DNA from: Cocos nucifera
Lineage: Eukaryota > Streptophyta > Magnoliopsida > Arecales > Arecaceae
DNA: 64,000 nt
NCBI GenBank assembly: GCA_006176705.1
Contig: QRFJ01004165.1
Span: forward strand, 62,001-126,000
Direction of reading: 5' to 3'
Shown: positions 12,015 to 24,806 of the stretch, in pieces
Layout of the letters: each line of letters opens with the position of its first letter
Numbering within the stretch: position 1 is the stretch's first letter
The notes under the pieces: generated by a model
Seen by the model: the letters and a program-made list of their open reading frames with translations, nothing else
Told to the model about the DNA's origin: nothing
Database searches by the model: none
Position numbers and translations under genes: made by a program

Positions 12015-13477
12015 TGTTGACCCAAAGATTGATTTTGATGATGACCAAGAGTTTTGAGTATAAGTTATAAAGTCTAACTATGTTTATGAGAATGTGTAGT
12101 TTCAAAACTTCAAACTCGATATCTTAATGGAGATAAAATCAAGCCAAAAAGGCAAATTTAGCCTACAAATTATTTAAAGTAGAAAGGATCACAAACTATC
12201 TTTGGCATGCATGGCAAGCAAACTAGGTCGACCCAGTCTAAAATTGAGCCGACCTCGTCTCAATAGAAATAGAAGATAGAAAGCACAGAAAGTAAAATTT
12301 TCAAGACCTAGGAAACTAAGCCGATCTAGCTATAAACTGAGCCGATCCAGTGAGACTGAGCCGACCTAGTCTGAAACTAAGCTAGCCTAGTGCCTATAAC
12401 GGCTATTTTTCAAAACTATAATTTTTTCATTCCACAAGCTTTCCAACGGTTATTTTCTTTTCTTCAATGGCTAGATCACTTCCAGAAGCCTATGTTAGTG
12501 ACGTGTAATAGTGGAAAGTCTCTCAAATATATAAGAAAACACTTGGAGCATTAAAAAGTAATTTTTGGAGAGATTATTGTGCATTCTTTGAGAAACCCAA
12601 AGAAGTGAGCAGAAAAGTAAAGAGAAGGTGTGATTCTCAGATATTCCTTTGTCCTTCTAACATCCTTACTTTAAGAGAAGCCAGGCCATTGCTATAGAAG
12701 ATCGTCTACTATTTTCCTCAAGTATTCAAAGAAAAGAAATCAAGCCAACAAGCCAAGCTCCTAGAATTTCTTCTCTTAAGCTTCAAAGAGTTTATTTTTA
12801 TTTTATTTATTATAATTTCATATTTTATTTCAAGTTTCTTAGGGTGAGAAACTTGGATTGGTCCAAACCTTGAGTTGGATGATTGTACTGGTTTGATTGA
12901 TAAACCAAAGTAAAAATCAATCAAAATTAATTGTTAGCCCAGAGAAAAATAATCACTTATGAGGTTTTGGTTGGTGATCCAAGAAAAATCAACTGGATTG
13001 ATTGTGAGCTTGGAAAACAATCATGTAAAGGTTGTAGTTGGTGCTCCTAGGTTAAAACCAATCGGATTAATAGTGAACCCAAGAAAACTATCGGTATAGG
13101 GTTGTAGTTGGTGAGTCTAGCAAAACCAACTGGATTTGTTTATGATCCTAGGGCAAAATAAATACACTATAATCTTGAATTATAGTAAAATTCTCAAGGA
13201 GATAGCTTGGAGAGTGGACAAAGGTATGGAATTACATCGAGCCACTATAAAATCTTTGTATATTTATTTTGTGATTTTGATTTCCTTGCTTTTCTTATTT
13301 GCTTTAGATATTTGTATTAGTTAGTTGCTTTTAATTCACTGCTACATATTGCTCATTCACCATAAGCATTCAAGTTTCTCTTAATTAGAAGCATATATTT
13401 ATTTTAGAATATAATTTACCATAAAATTTTATAAATCCAATTCACCCCGCCTCTTGGGTGGCCATATCTGAGCAACA
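12015..13477 (+). repeat. 5' LTR of C, 1463 bp
   Basis: It runs from TGTTGACCC to GAGCAACA. It pairs with the LTR at 15774-18837 once the nested insertion is removed. TATATAAG at 12528-12535 is a possible TATA box, kept as TATATAAA in the 3' copy. Confidence 0.92.
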
Positions 13478-13479
13478 AG

Positions 13480-13491
13480 TGGTATCAAAGC
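13480..13491 (+). other. Primer-binding site of C
   Basis: TGGTATCAAAGC, 2 nt after the LTR end, is an initiator tRNA-Met-type copia site with G-to-A at one position relative to family A. Confidence 0.88.
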
Positions 13492-13568
13492 AAGTGCTCT
13501 ATTATTAGTTGTTGACTTATCCATCAAGAAATAAAGATCTAGGCGATCCAAATAGATTCTTTGTTTAA

Positions 13569-14768
13569 TGAAGGCCATTCCATAGATAGATCCCCACTTT
13601 TTAATGGCTTAAATTTTACCTATTGGAAAGCAAGGATGAAAATATTCATTCAAGAACATTACTTTAATTTATGAAAAATTATTGTTGACGGCTTACACAC
13701 CCATAATTCATTGATCAAGAGTGATAAAGAGATGGCCCAACTAAATGCCAAGGTCATGAACATGCTTTATTGCTCCTTAGATATTAATGAGTTTAATGCA
13801 ATTTCTTCATGTGTTTCAGTGAATCAAATATGGAAGAAATTAAAAATGACTTATGGAAAAGCAAATCAAAAAGAAGAACCAAGCTCCCAAGAGGATACAT
13901 AAGCTCATCCCAACATATGCCTCATGGCTCATGAGGATGAAAAGAAGAAAAAGAATAAGAAACAAAAGAAAAAAAAAACATTGATTAAGGAGGAGCAAAG
14001 AAAAGAAAAGAGAAATGAGAAAGAGAAAGAAAGAATTATAAATCCTTGCCTCATGGCCAATGATGATGAGGTAAACCTTAAAAATTCTTTCAATTTTACT
14101 TTTGATGAGTTATTTCGAGCCTTCAATGATTTAATGAATGAATACAAAAAGATCAGACTAAAAAATAAAGAATTAAAGAAATTAAATCTTCTTTTAGTTA
14201 ATGAAAAGAATAATCTTTTAATTAAAAAAAGGATATTTTGAAAGAAAATAATGCTTTGACTAAGAAAAAAAAAGCACTTCTTAAATCTAAAAAATCTTTA
14301 GTTGAAGAAAAGAATACTCTTAATTGGAAAAGAGATTTTCATGAAAGAAAAGAATTCAATTGCTAAAGAAAAAAAAAGTTTTTTAAGCTCTAAAAAATCT
14401 CTTTTGGAAGAAAATACAAACTTAAGAAAAGAGATTGAAAGATTGAAGCCTATACTTAACAAGTTTACAATTGGCTCTCAAAAGTTTCAATCTATTTTAA
14501 TCAATCAAAAAATTATTTTCGATAAAGCTAGAATTTGATATAATCCATTGAGAAAATAAAAATTTATGAACAACATGTTTAGCAAAGCTTCATCTAAAAA
14601 TCATTCAATACATGTTTCAAATATGATAAAGTAGGCCATAAAATTTTAGAATGTAATACTAAGAGAATTGGCTATACTTTAATTAAACAAATTTGGATTC
14701 CAAAAGAAACCATATGCTCTAACCTCAATGGATCCAAGATGACTTGGATACCAAAGATTAGCAAATAA
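13569..14768 (+). pseudogene. gag remnant of C (Sirevirus-like capsid protein)
   Basis: The N-terminal part has RSPLFNGLNFTYWKARMKIF (from about 13589), the usual copia gag opening. A TGA follows where Trp is expected (after HYFNL), then the frame runs on through about 13902. From about 13924 to 14538 the protein is extremely rich in Lys, Glu, Asn and Leu with heptad-like spacing, consistent with a coiled coil. A zinc knuckle near 14600-14650 reads CFKYDKVGHKILEC; its second Cys is Tyr. The remnant ends with WIPKISK and a stop at 14766-14768. Frameshifts split it into at least three frames. Confidence 0.75.
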
Positions 14769-15773
14769 TTTTGCAGGTTCTCCAAGCATCCAATGAAGTG
14801 AAAAAAGCAAATTTCTATGGATGCTTCGAAAATGAAAGTTGATAGGTGATGATACTTGGTAAAAGCTAAACTTATTTTGACATCATACCATCAATTATTA
14901 TTAAATTTATTCTGATGATCCATTAATATGTATGTATATTATGATACCTCAATTTGAATAGTTTTCATGTATTGTCAAAAATTTAGTAAATTGATAAATT
15001 TTGATGATCTCTCAAAGCTTGCAATAATCTTATACTTTGATCTTAATTTATTTGATTGATTATCATACCACCAATTGGATGTCAAATGACTCAATGTTTA
15101 TCTTGTTGATTTTGATGTTGTTATCATAATTGATTATGATTTAAGATATATTGAATAAAATTAATTTATGAACTTTCATTATTAAAGTTTAAGAATAATT
15201 AAAAATATTAACATATTTGTTCGATAAGCTGAACTTTTTAAAGAAATACTTTCAAACTCGATTGGTACCTTGAATTATAGCAAATACTTATAATGACAAA
15301 AAGGAGGAGAGAATTTGGTAAATGAAGAAAGTGAATTTAACATATTAAATTACTCAAAATCTTGTGATATTTTTTTTCATAATATGATTTAAATTTGGTT
15401 ATGAGATATAAAATTGATCAAGAGTAAGCAAGAAATGGAATTAAGAAATATGGCATATAGTAAGGGAGAGCAAATTTTGAATAAAAATTAAACTCAATTG
15501 ACAATAATATTAAGGAAGAGTTTAATGATTTTGGACTATTAAAGAAGACTTTACTCTATTGATTTTATTAATCACCTCCTTTTGAGTTGTTCATTTTGAT
15601 GTTGTCAAAAAAGAGAAGAGTTATTATTGAGTATAGGCTTGAGCTTAATTAGAACAAAGTATGTTCTTATTGTTTAGTGGTTTTATGCTTTCTAAATATG
15701 TAATCTTTTAGAAATTCACTATATATTATTTGCATATACTCAAAAATTTTATCATCATCAAAAAGGGAAAGAT
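14769..15773 (+). other. Non-coding 3' part of C with several purine tracts
   Basis: No polyprotein domain can be read here although a full element would need about 3.5 kb of pol. Purine tracts occur at about 15296-15312 (ACAAAAAGGAGGAGAG), 15604-15620 and 15758-15772 (CATCAAAAAGGGAAA). The last abuts the 3' LTR and is the likely plus-strand primer. Repeated polypurine tracts are known from Sireviruses. Confidence 0.65.
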
Positions 15774-17046
15774 TGTTGACTCAAAGATTGATTTTAATGA
15801 TGACAAAGAGTTTAAGTATAAGTTATAAAGTCTAACCATGTTTATGAGAATGTATAATTTTGAAACTTCAAACTCGATATCTTAATGAAAATAAAATCAA
15901 GTCAAAAAGGCAAGTCTAGCCTACAAATTATTTGAAGAAGAAAGGATCACAAACTATCTTTGGTATGCATGGCATGCAAACTGGATCGATCCAGTCTGAA
16001 ACTGAGCCAACTTAGTCTCAATGAAAATAGAAGATGAAAAGCATAAAAAGTAAAATATTTAAGACCCAGGAAACTGAGCCAACCTAGCTATAAATTGAGC
16101 CGACCCAGTGAGACTAAGATGACCCAGTCTGAAACTGAGCTGGCCCAATGTCTGTAATAACTAGTTTTCATAACTAGGGCTTTTTCATCCCACAAGCTTT
16201 CCATGGCTATTTTCTCTTTTCTAATGGTTAGATCACTTTCAGAAGTCTATGTTTGTAACGTATAATAGTGGAAAACCTTTGGAATATATAAAAAAATACT
16301 TGGAGCATTAAAAAGTGGTTTTTGGAGAGATTATTATGCATTCTTTGAGAAACTCAGAGAAGTGAGCAGAAAAGAAAAGAAGAGTGATTCATAGATATTC
16401 CTTTGTCCTTCTAACATCCTCACTTTGAGAGAAGCTAGGCTATTGCTATAGAAGATCATCTACAACTTTTCTCAAGTATTCAAAGAGAAAAAATCAAGCC
16501 AACAAGCTAAGCTCCTAGAATTTCTTCTCTTAAGCATCAAAGAATTTATTTTTATTTTGTTTATTATATTTTACATTTTATTTCAAGTTTCTTAGGATAA
16601 AAAACTTCGGTTGGTCCAAGTCTTGAATTGAATGATTGTAGTGGTTTGATTGGTAAGCCAAAGTAAAAACCAATCGAGATTGATTGTTAGCCTGGAGAAA
16701 AATAATCACTTGTGAGGTTTTGGTTGGTGATCCAAAAAAAACCAACTTAATTGATTGTGAGATCAAAAAACAATCATATAAAGATTGTGGTTGGTGCTCC
16801 TAGGTTAAAACCAACTGAGTTGATAGTGAACCCAAGAAAACTATCAGTGTAGGATTATGGTTGGTGAGCTCGACAAAATCAACCAGATTTGTTTGTGATC
16901 TTGGGTCAAAATAAATGCACTATAATCTTAGATTATAGTAAAATTCTTAAGGAGATAGCTTGGAGAGTGGACGTAGGTATGAGATTGCACCGAACCACTA
17001 TAAAATCTTTGTATGTATGTTTTGTGATTTTGCTTTTCTTGCTTTC

Positions 17047-18643
17047 TGATAAGTACCATAAATTCACCAGTAAAAGTATTAATTTATTAATTAATTTATA
17101 TTAATTTTTAAGAATTAATAATTAATTTATATATAATTTTTAAGAAATTAATATTTTTATTAATTAAAAAATTAATTAAAAAATAATAAAATTAAAAGAT
17201 TAAATTTTATTATCAATAGAAATAGCTTATTTTTTTGATCACAATGAAATAAGTTTTGAGCAAAATGGAGCTAAAACGAAGAAGATATGAATTTCTAAAA
17301 AAATAAAATAAATAAAAATTAAATAAAAAAAGAAAAATGGCTCAGCCGGCTCCGCAAGCCAAACCATCAAGCTAAGCCAAACTGTTAAAGCTGACTCAAC
17401 CATAGAAGCCACTAGTCAGGAGTGGACCGCCAGCTCAATAGAAATCGATGAATCACAGAGCAACATGTGGTGGACCTAAACCCTTAATGGGTTCACAGAA
17501 AATCTATCATGGCTCACAGGGCATTTTGGACTTTTAACTCAATGACAGAAGGTGCTGATTGATTGCAGTGTATGGTGCAGTCGGTCCACACGGTCCATAG
17601 GAACAGTAAAGGTGCGATCAAATGGATCCGGTTGATTGCAGTCAAGATCGAACGGTGGTGGTTATTTTCGGATTTGATTCAGCTTCCAGCATGCCATCGG
17701 ACGGCAGCGCTCACATCTGACTTAGATCAAACGGTCCAGGAAGCTTCCAAGTTGATTAAAACATCCAAAACTTGATCCAACGGTCATATTTTCTCCTGAT
17801 TAATGTAATCATACGATCAAAATTTAATCCGAACTGATCTGGGCCGATACACATCCGATTTTGAACATTTTTTGCCCGTTGGATTCCTATTGATGGTTAG
17901 ATTTCATCCAGAATAGAATAATTCATTCAAAACTCTTTTTAATCTAATTTTCACTCAAATTTCTTCATATTTTGATGATCAAAGAGCTCCTTAGTCCCAT
18001 ATTGCCCAAAAGAAAACTCTTCAACCCTCCTAGCTCTATAAAAAGGACCCCAGGCCTCTAGAAATCGACATCTCTGGTCAAGGTGAAGCTTTGGTATAGG
18101 GTAAAGCTAGGCTCTGGGTTAATAGCTGCTTTGAGATAATTGGTGCCAAAAGAAAAAGCTGGGCTTCTACACCATCTTTCCACCCATGCCGATCCAAGAT
18201 CAGAGATCAAGCTATTTTATTTTATTTTATTATTTTTTTAAATTTTATGTATTTAAATTTTAAAATTTTAATTAATATGAATTTTATTTTTTGCACTTTG
18301 ATTTCAACCTTTTATTTTTATTGTAATTTAATTTTTGTACTTTAATTATTGTTCTTTATTTTACTGCAAGTAGATGCTAAGATCTAATTAGTAGATCTTA
18401 GTACCAAGTTTACTTTTCTGCATAATTTAATTTTCACTTCGCAATTTTAATTTTTGACTTTAAATTCTATTTTTAAATTTTTTTCTTTTTTCTTTTAAGA
18501 AAATAAAAAATTTTAAATCTAAAAACACTACCTTCCCTGTGAATTCAATCCGACTCACTACTATCTATGCATTTTTAATTATTTTAAGAAGTCAGATTAA
18601 ACTGATAAATATGGTGTCTTAACAACACATCGCATTCTTATCA
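17047..18643 (+). repeat. Solo LTR E2 of the Athila-like family E
   Basis: It runs TGATAAG to CTTATCA over 1597 bp, homologous to 7092-8714. It lies inside the C 3' LTR and is flanked by CTTTC (17042-17046) and CTTTT (18644-18648), a 5-bp target duplication with one transition; the empty site in the 5' LTR of C reads CTTTT. A lone LTR with its own target duplication is the expected product of LTR-LTR recombination. TATA box CTATAAAAAG lies at 18036-18045. Confidence 0.92.
18036..18045 (+). promoter_or_regulatory. Putative TATA box in E2 LTR
   Basis: CTATAAAAAG sits in the same context as in E1 (after TAGCT), so it is likely the ancestral LTR promoter. Confidence 0.5.
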
Positions 18644-18837
18644 CTTTTCTTATTTGCTTTATATATTTGCATTAGTTAGTTGCTTTTAATTCCACTGCTA
18701 TACATTACTCATTCACCATAAGTATTCAAGTTTCTCTTAATTAGAAGCACATATTTATTTTAGAGTATAATTTGGCCAAAAATTTTATAAATTTAATTCA
18801 CCTCCCCCCCATCTCGGATGGCCATACCTGGACAATA

Positions 18838-19120
18838 GAAAGCAATTATACACCAACCTTCTAGATCAATCACCACCCTTGTGATGATCCTATGGTTGGA
18901 AGCTATTTATGAGTTATAAAAATTCATGTCTTAAATTTTTAACTCTTAAGAATATGAATTATGGCTACCATTAACTCAAAGGATCCATCAAAGACACTTT
19001 AAATACATATTGTGATAGAAAATAACTTTTTTATTAATTTGTAATTAAAATTATAAAATTATCCTTAGAAGTGTATTACAAGTATTTAGCCAATCTGGCT
19101 TTTAGGGCACACATCTAACA
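18838..19120 (-). repeat. Truncated 3' LTR of A3
   Basis: The LTR start (TGTTAGATGTG on the minus strand) is at 19120. The sequence matches the outer ends of the A LTRs at 27249 and 28614. It is separated by element C from its last 20 bp at 11995-12014. Confidence 0.88.
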
Positions 19121-19131
19121 AACTTTCACTT
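19121..19131 (-). other. Decayed polypurine tract of A3
   Basis: The minus strand reads AAGTGAAAGTT directly before the 3' LTR. Family B has AAGTGGGAGT in the same place, so the A3 tract looks like the same primer with G-to-A changes. Confidence 0.6.
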
Positions 19132-19140
19132 GATCTAAAA

Positions 19141-22100
19141 TCAATTAGCTACAAATCTAAGTCCCATCTTCTTAAGATGGGCTTCGATTTTCTACTGACT
19201 CAATGACATTATCAGCAGATTAGCCGCATTGTCTACAGTGTTGACTCTCTTGACCTCGACGTATTCCTTCTCGAGGTAATCATGGATGAGGTGGTATCGC
19301 TGCTCGATGTGCTTGAATTTTTGGTGAGACATCGACTCCATAGCTAGGGCTATGGCACCATTATTGTCGCAGTATAGAGGAACGACATCTGATGGCATCA
19401 CTCCGAGCTCTACAACAAACTTCTTGTACTAGAACACCTCTTTTAAAACCTTCGATGCAGTGATGTACTCTGCTTCCATGGTGGAGTCTGCTATCATCGT
19501 CTGCTTGAAACTCTTTCAACTGAAAGCTCCACCATTATAAATAAACAGACTTTCAGATGTTGACTTTTCATCATCTATATTGGACATGAAATCCAAGTCT
19601 ATATACCCCTGGACCTGGAGTTCTCCATTACCAAAGACTAGAAACATATCCTTAATCCTTCTCAAGTACTTAAGGATATATTTCATAGAAGTTCAGTGTT
19701 CTTCGCCTGGATTTAACTGATACCTACTCATGACACTCACAGCATGGGCAATATTAGATCATGTACACAGCATGGCATACATGAGGCTTTCTATTGCTGA
19801 AGCATAAGAGATCTTGCTCATGCATTCAATCTCCTTAGGTGTGCTATGGCATATTTTCTTGGAGAGATGAATGCCATGTCTGAAGGGTACTAAACCCCTC
19901 TTGGTATTTTTCATGCTGAACCTCTTCAGCACCTTCTCTATGTATATTTTCTATGAGAGATCCAGCATCCTATTCGGTCTATCCTTATAGATCTTAATTC
20001 TCAGAATGAAGGATGCTTCTCCTAGATCTTTCATAGAGAACTCCTTAGATAACCACATTTTGACTGTAGTCAATATGAAAATATCATTCTTAATTAGGAG
20101 AATGTCATCCATGTACATTACGAGGAAGACAACAATGCTCCCACTAATCTTTTTGAAAACATAGGGCTCCTCCTCATTCTTGATGAATCCAAATGATTTG
20201 ATTACATCATTGAAATGAGCATTTCAGCTCTAAGATGCTTGCTTAAGTCCATATATAGATCTTTGCAGCTTGCATACCTTGTGATCACTATCACTGGATG
20301 TGAAATCCAGCAGCTGTTCCATATAGATATCTTTCTCAAGATATCCATTTAAGAATACCATTTTTACATTTATCTATCATATTTCGTAATCAAAATAAGT
20401 TGCAACAGCAAGCAATGTACGGATAGATTTGAGCATGGCTACTGACGAAAAAGTATCCTGATAATCAATGCCTTCATGCTGACTATACCCTTTTGCTATG
20501 AGCCTTGCTTTGAATATCTCTACATTCCCATCGGCACCCATCTTTCCCTTGAAGATCCATTTACACCCAATAGGTACTATATCTTCAGGTGGATCTACCA
20601 AGGTTCAGACTTGGTTTGAATGCGTTGAGTCAATCTTTGACCTCATTGCCTCTAACCATTTCTCAGAGTCGACATCTGATATCGTCTTGTCATAAGTTTT
20701 GGGATCATCACCATGAACCCCATTTTCTATGAGGAATATTTTCTCTACATCTTCTGATATAGTACCTAAGTACCTTTCAGGAGGATAGAAAATTCTACTT
20801 GATCTACGAGATGGAGGAGGTAGTATCTAGGTTGGCTCAATCTGATTGGGTTTCATAAGTTCCTTAGCTCATTTCTCATCGGACACTTTCTCCTCGAGTC
20901 TAACCTGCCTTTCGATGTCACCATCTTGAATAAGTATTTTTCAAGGAAGATGGCATATCGACTCACAATCACATTATGATCTTTCGAAAGATAGAAATAA
21001 TATCCTAATGATTCTTTAGGATATCCAATAAGTCAAGCTCTAAAGAATCTAGACTCTAATTTATCCGCCTGTTGTCTCTTGACATGGGCCGGATAATTCT
21101 AAATTCTAAGGTGACTCAGACTTAGTTTCTTACCATGCCATATCTCATACGGTGTGGTAGGAATGGTTTTAGGGAGAACCCTATTTAGTAAATATATAGT
21201 GGTCATAAGATTATGTCCCCAAGGAAACTCAGGAAGGTCCATGAAACTCATCATGGATTGAACCATATCTAATAGGATCCAATTTCTCCATTCTAAAACC
21301 TATTGAGTTAAGACATTCTAGGTAGAGTCTATTAAGAGACTATGCCATTATCCTTAAGATAGTATAGGAATTTTTGACTAAGGTATTCACCTTCTCGATC
21401 TGATCGAAGAATCATAATAGATTTTTCTATTATTTTTCTACTTCGAATCTGAATTTCTTGAACTTTTCAAAAGCTTCAGACTTATGATGCATCAAATACA
21501 CATACTCATACCAAAATAAATCATCGATAAAGATGATGAAGTAGACATAATTATCTCTAGCTGGCACATCAAATAGGCCACATACATCAGTATATACTAG
21601 GACAAGTAGGTCTGTGGCCCTTTCCTCATGTTCCATAAAAGGTAACTTGGTCATTTTATCATGAAGGCATGATTCATAAATCGGATATAACTCAAAAGTC
21701 AATAAACTCAATAGCCTAAATTTTTCTAATTTGTTAACCCTGTCTTCAGCTATATGACCTAGCCTAAGGTGCCATAGATATCTATCATTTAGACTATCCC
21801 TAGACCGCTTTGATCCTATGGCATTCACATTCTGCTTGATATTAAAAATAGAAACATTAATATGTAACTAGTAGAGACCATATATAAGGAAACCACTTGC
21901 AACTTTATTTTTTTCATAAAGAATATTACAATGGTGCTTAAGAAAACTAATTACATAGCCTTCTTGTGCTAAACATGAAATAAAAATCAAATTCCTGCTT
22001 GCTGCAGGCATATAAAAATAGTCCTTAAGAACTAAATCTAATCTTGATGGTAATCATAGAGGATAGGTTCCCATGGCTATAGCAATAACTCTTGCTCTAT

Positions 22101-23066
22101 TCTCGATGTGTAGGATCATCTCACCATCCCTCAGCCTCCTGCTATCCTCAAGACCTTACATAGAACTGTACAAGTGAGTACTAGAACCAGAGTCAAGCAT
22201 CCAACTTGATGCAGAAGAAACTGTAAGATTAGATTCTATAATGAGCATACCTTCAGAAGGACCTGCCTTCTTCTTATTCTTCAGGCTGGCCAGGTACAAA
22301 GAATAGTTCTACTTCCAATGGTCGTCAGTATTACAATAGAAATATTTTTCTTTGTCAACGATCTTCTTCTTCTTCCCACCATACACCTTCTTCTTCATGG
22401 ACTTCTTCTTCTTTCCAAAAGACTTTCTCTTGAAGAAAGTCTGCTTCATAGCAAGTACTAAGCCTTTAGAACCTTTCATAAAAAGCTCGGTAGTAACCAG
22501 CATGTTCATGAGCTTAGCCAAGGTATTTTGAAGTTTATGCATATGGTAGTTCATGATGAACTGCCTATATGCATCAGTCAAGAATTGTAAAATTATATCA
22601 ATCTGTAGATCCTAATCTAACTTGATATTGAGCTTCTTAAGCTCTTCTAAGTCCTTGATCATCATTAGAAAATGATTTTGGACCGACTGTCTATCATGCA
22701 TCTAAGCCTTAAACAGTCTCTTAGTGACTTGATATTTGGTTGCGTGACTCTGTTCACCAAATAACTCTTAAGGTGAGCCAACATTTGGTAGCTAGTCTTA
22801 ATATCTTCATGTTGATGCTGGAGCTCATCAGACATCGAGCCCAACATGTAATACCTGGCTTTATTATCTTCATCCATCTACTTCTCTAGAGATGCTCTCT
22901 GATCAACGGATGGAGGGGCTGGTAAGGTGGGAGGATCCTAGTCCAACATATGAGTCAACTTTTCAAAACCCAAAATAATTTTAAAATTTTAGAGCCAATC
23001 CTTGTAGTTGGGTCTGGTCAGTCTATGGGTATCCAGGATGCGAGTTAGTGGGTTGGATGCAAACAT
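19141..23066 (-). pseudogene. gag-pol pseudogene of A3
   Basis: The polyprotein would span about 1300 residues, normal for copia. Gag starts at ATG 23066-23064 (MFASNPLTRILDTHRLTRPN). A Lys-rich tract and a damaged zinc knuckle (KYFYCNTDDHWK) follow near 22315-22480. The protease motif MLDSGSSTHL is at about 22166-22207. Integrase has HLRLGH and the first catalytic Asp in YTDVCG (21430-21828). RT keeps WIFKGKMGADGNVEIFKARL (about 20490-20560) and the catalytic YMDD box at 20104-20115. RNase H ends with LYCDNNGAIALA and then a TAG in a position that reads Gln in frame; the frame continues KIEAHLKKMGLRFVAN to the natural stop at 19141-19143. Many stops and frameshifts make it non-functional. 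Confidence 0.88.
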
Positions 23067-23747
23067 CTTCTTGTAGAGAGTCAAAGTTTCTAGTTAGATT
23101 TTGTAATTAGACTTAACCAATTTATTTAGGAGTTTTATTTTTAAATAAATTAGGCTCCCATTATTTACTTGAATTTCTATACTTTCTTTGCAAAGATGTA
23201 AAAATCTCCATGATTATTGATTTCTAATGGATGATGCAATCCCACCGACTGGCACATCACCTCACCTAACAGTTATTGGTGATGGATCAACCGATAAGTG
23301 GACAACTCTTGTCCAATGATTCTCTAATCATGGTGCACCCAAACCTGATCTCTAATTCATGAATCTCATCATGTCCAGAATATTGATCTACTCCTTAGTT
23401 AAGTTAGATCCACCATTTGTATTAATTAAATTTTTGATTAGGTCCCTCATCATATCCGAAATATTGAGCCCAACCCATCCTCCAATCCGTAGCATCCAAT
23501 GCCTAATAGACATGGTTGCATCTTTCCAGTGCAACTGAGCCACTATATTCGGTCGAGAACAATCAACCCCGAAAAGGGCCTGGATATCTACAATGGTAGA
23601 AGATCTTAGACCTAATATTTTTTTAGAAAGATTTAATTTAGATCTCTTTAAACTTGACTTGACTTAGTCATAACAATTATGACTAATCTAGTGGCATGGA
23701 TTAGCTCAAATTGTCAGCCACAAATCAAAACTGGGTCAACACAAATG

Positions 23748-23875
23748 GCCAGGTAAGTAAGATCGATGGAAGGAATATGCCATTAACTCGATAAGAATGC
23801 TTTCAGATTGATTAGCTTTCAATTAAAAATTAGTTGATTGTATCTGCCAAACTTACCTTAGACACCAAATTATTG
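23748..23875 (-). other. Shared leader module, A3 copy
   Basis: In sense it reads TTTGGTGTCTAAGGTAAG, TTTTTAATTGAAAGC, then CCTTCCATCGATCTTACTTA and CCTGGCC. The last block is closest to CTACCGATCTTACACTTATC in the gypsy element E3 (about 60740-60765), although A3 is a copia element. Confidence 0.75.
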
Positions 23876-24763
23876 AATCAAAACCAATTGGATTAGCCTA
23901 TAATTTAGGCTCGAATCATGGAGCCAAATTAGATCTTGACTTGATCATGTCACATCTCACTGTGATTCGTTCTTGATCCAGACTTAATCATATTAGACTA
24001 GTTAAATCTAAACTTTCTTTGATCCCACCTAATCAACTCTTGATTTAGTTTGATCAACTGCTAGATCTAATTGAGCTATCCAAGCTCAAACCTAATTTTA
24101 TGAATATGTCTTAGATCTGAAAATTCATAATTTTTAGACCTAATTAATTTTATAATCTTAATTCTTAATTAAGTTTTGGGTTAATAAATAAAATATGTAA
24201 TAAAATCTTAGAATTTTTGGATCTAGAATTTTGTAGAAAAATAAGTTTTGATTTCTAATTAAGAACGAACGCACAACACCCCTACATATCATAAGAACAT
24301 TCCATCGAATGGGAGGAGAGGATCTTTAAATCCTACTGTATTCTTATGACTAGACGGACAAGGAGAACATCTTAATCAGAAATATAATTTCTACTACAAA
24401 ACTAGTTAGATCTAAATCATATATCGCATATATAATTAATGATCTAACTTATACATTTTTGCATACATCTCATGTATCATAACTAAATTAAACTCACATG
24501 CTTTCAGATCTAATATATCACATATAATATCTAAAAAATAGAATTTAAATTTGATCATATCAAAAATAAAACTATTCTAGATATTTTATAGAACTATTCT
24601 ATAACTTGTCTAAGCATGCATCTTTCATATCTTATATGAATAAAATAAAAATTAAAAATTTTATTTTCTATTTTTTAGATCTGATTATAATAATTATAAT
24701 ATGAAAAAAATAGAAATAAATTAAATTTAAAATTATATTTAATTAATTTAATAATATGATTAT

Positions 24764-24806
24764 ACTAGACTACATATAGAACTATTCTATATATTCCTAG
24801 TCTAGT
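24764..24806 (-). other. Two-stem hairpin in A3 leader
   Basis: The outer arms ACTAGACTA (24764-24772) and TAGTCTAGT (24798-24806) are perfect 9-bp inverted repeats. The inner arms ATATAGAA (24774-24781) and TTCTATAT (24785-24792) form a perfect 8-bp stem with loop CTA. A second inner-type stem TATAGAA/TTCTATA lies at 24587-24603. Confidence 0.7.

Larger units (their letters stand above)
12015..18837 (+). mobile_element. Sirevirus-like copia element C, pol deleted
   Basis: It has two LTRs starting TGTTGAC, a primer-binding site TGGTATCAAAGC, a gag remnant and a polypurine tract, but no protease, integrase, RT or RNase H. A perfect 5-bp target duplication GAAAG flanks it (12010-12014 and 18838-18842), and joining the flanks restores an A LTR. 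The 3' LTR is interrupted by a solo E LTR. The Lys-rich coiled-coil gag, the primer-binding site and several purine tracts near the 3' end suggest a Sirevirus relative. It could only move with enzymes supplied by another element. Confidence 0.88.
15774..18837 (+). repeat. 3' LTR of C, split by a solo E LTR
   Basis: The parts 15774-17046 and 18644-18837 match the 5' LTR. The terminus is ACAATA where the 5' LTR has GCAACA, so the final CA has become TA. The nested insertion is 17047-18643. Confidence 0.9.
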
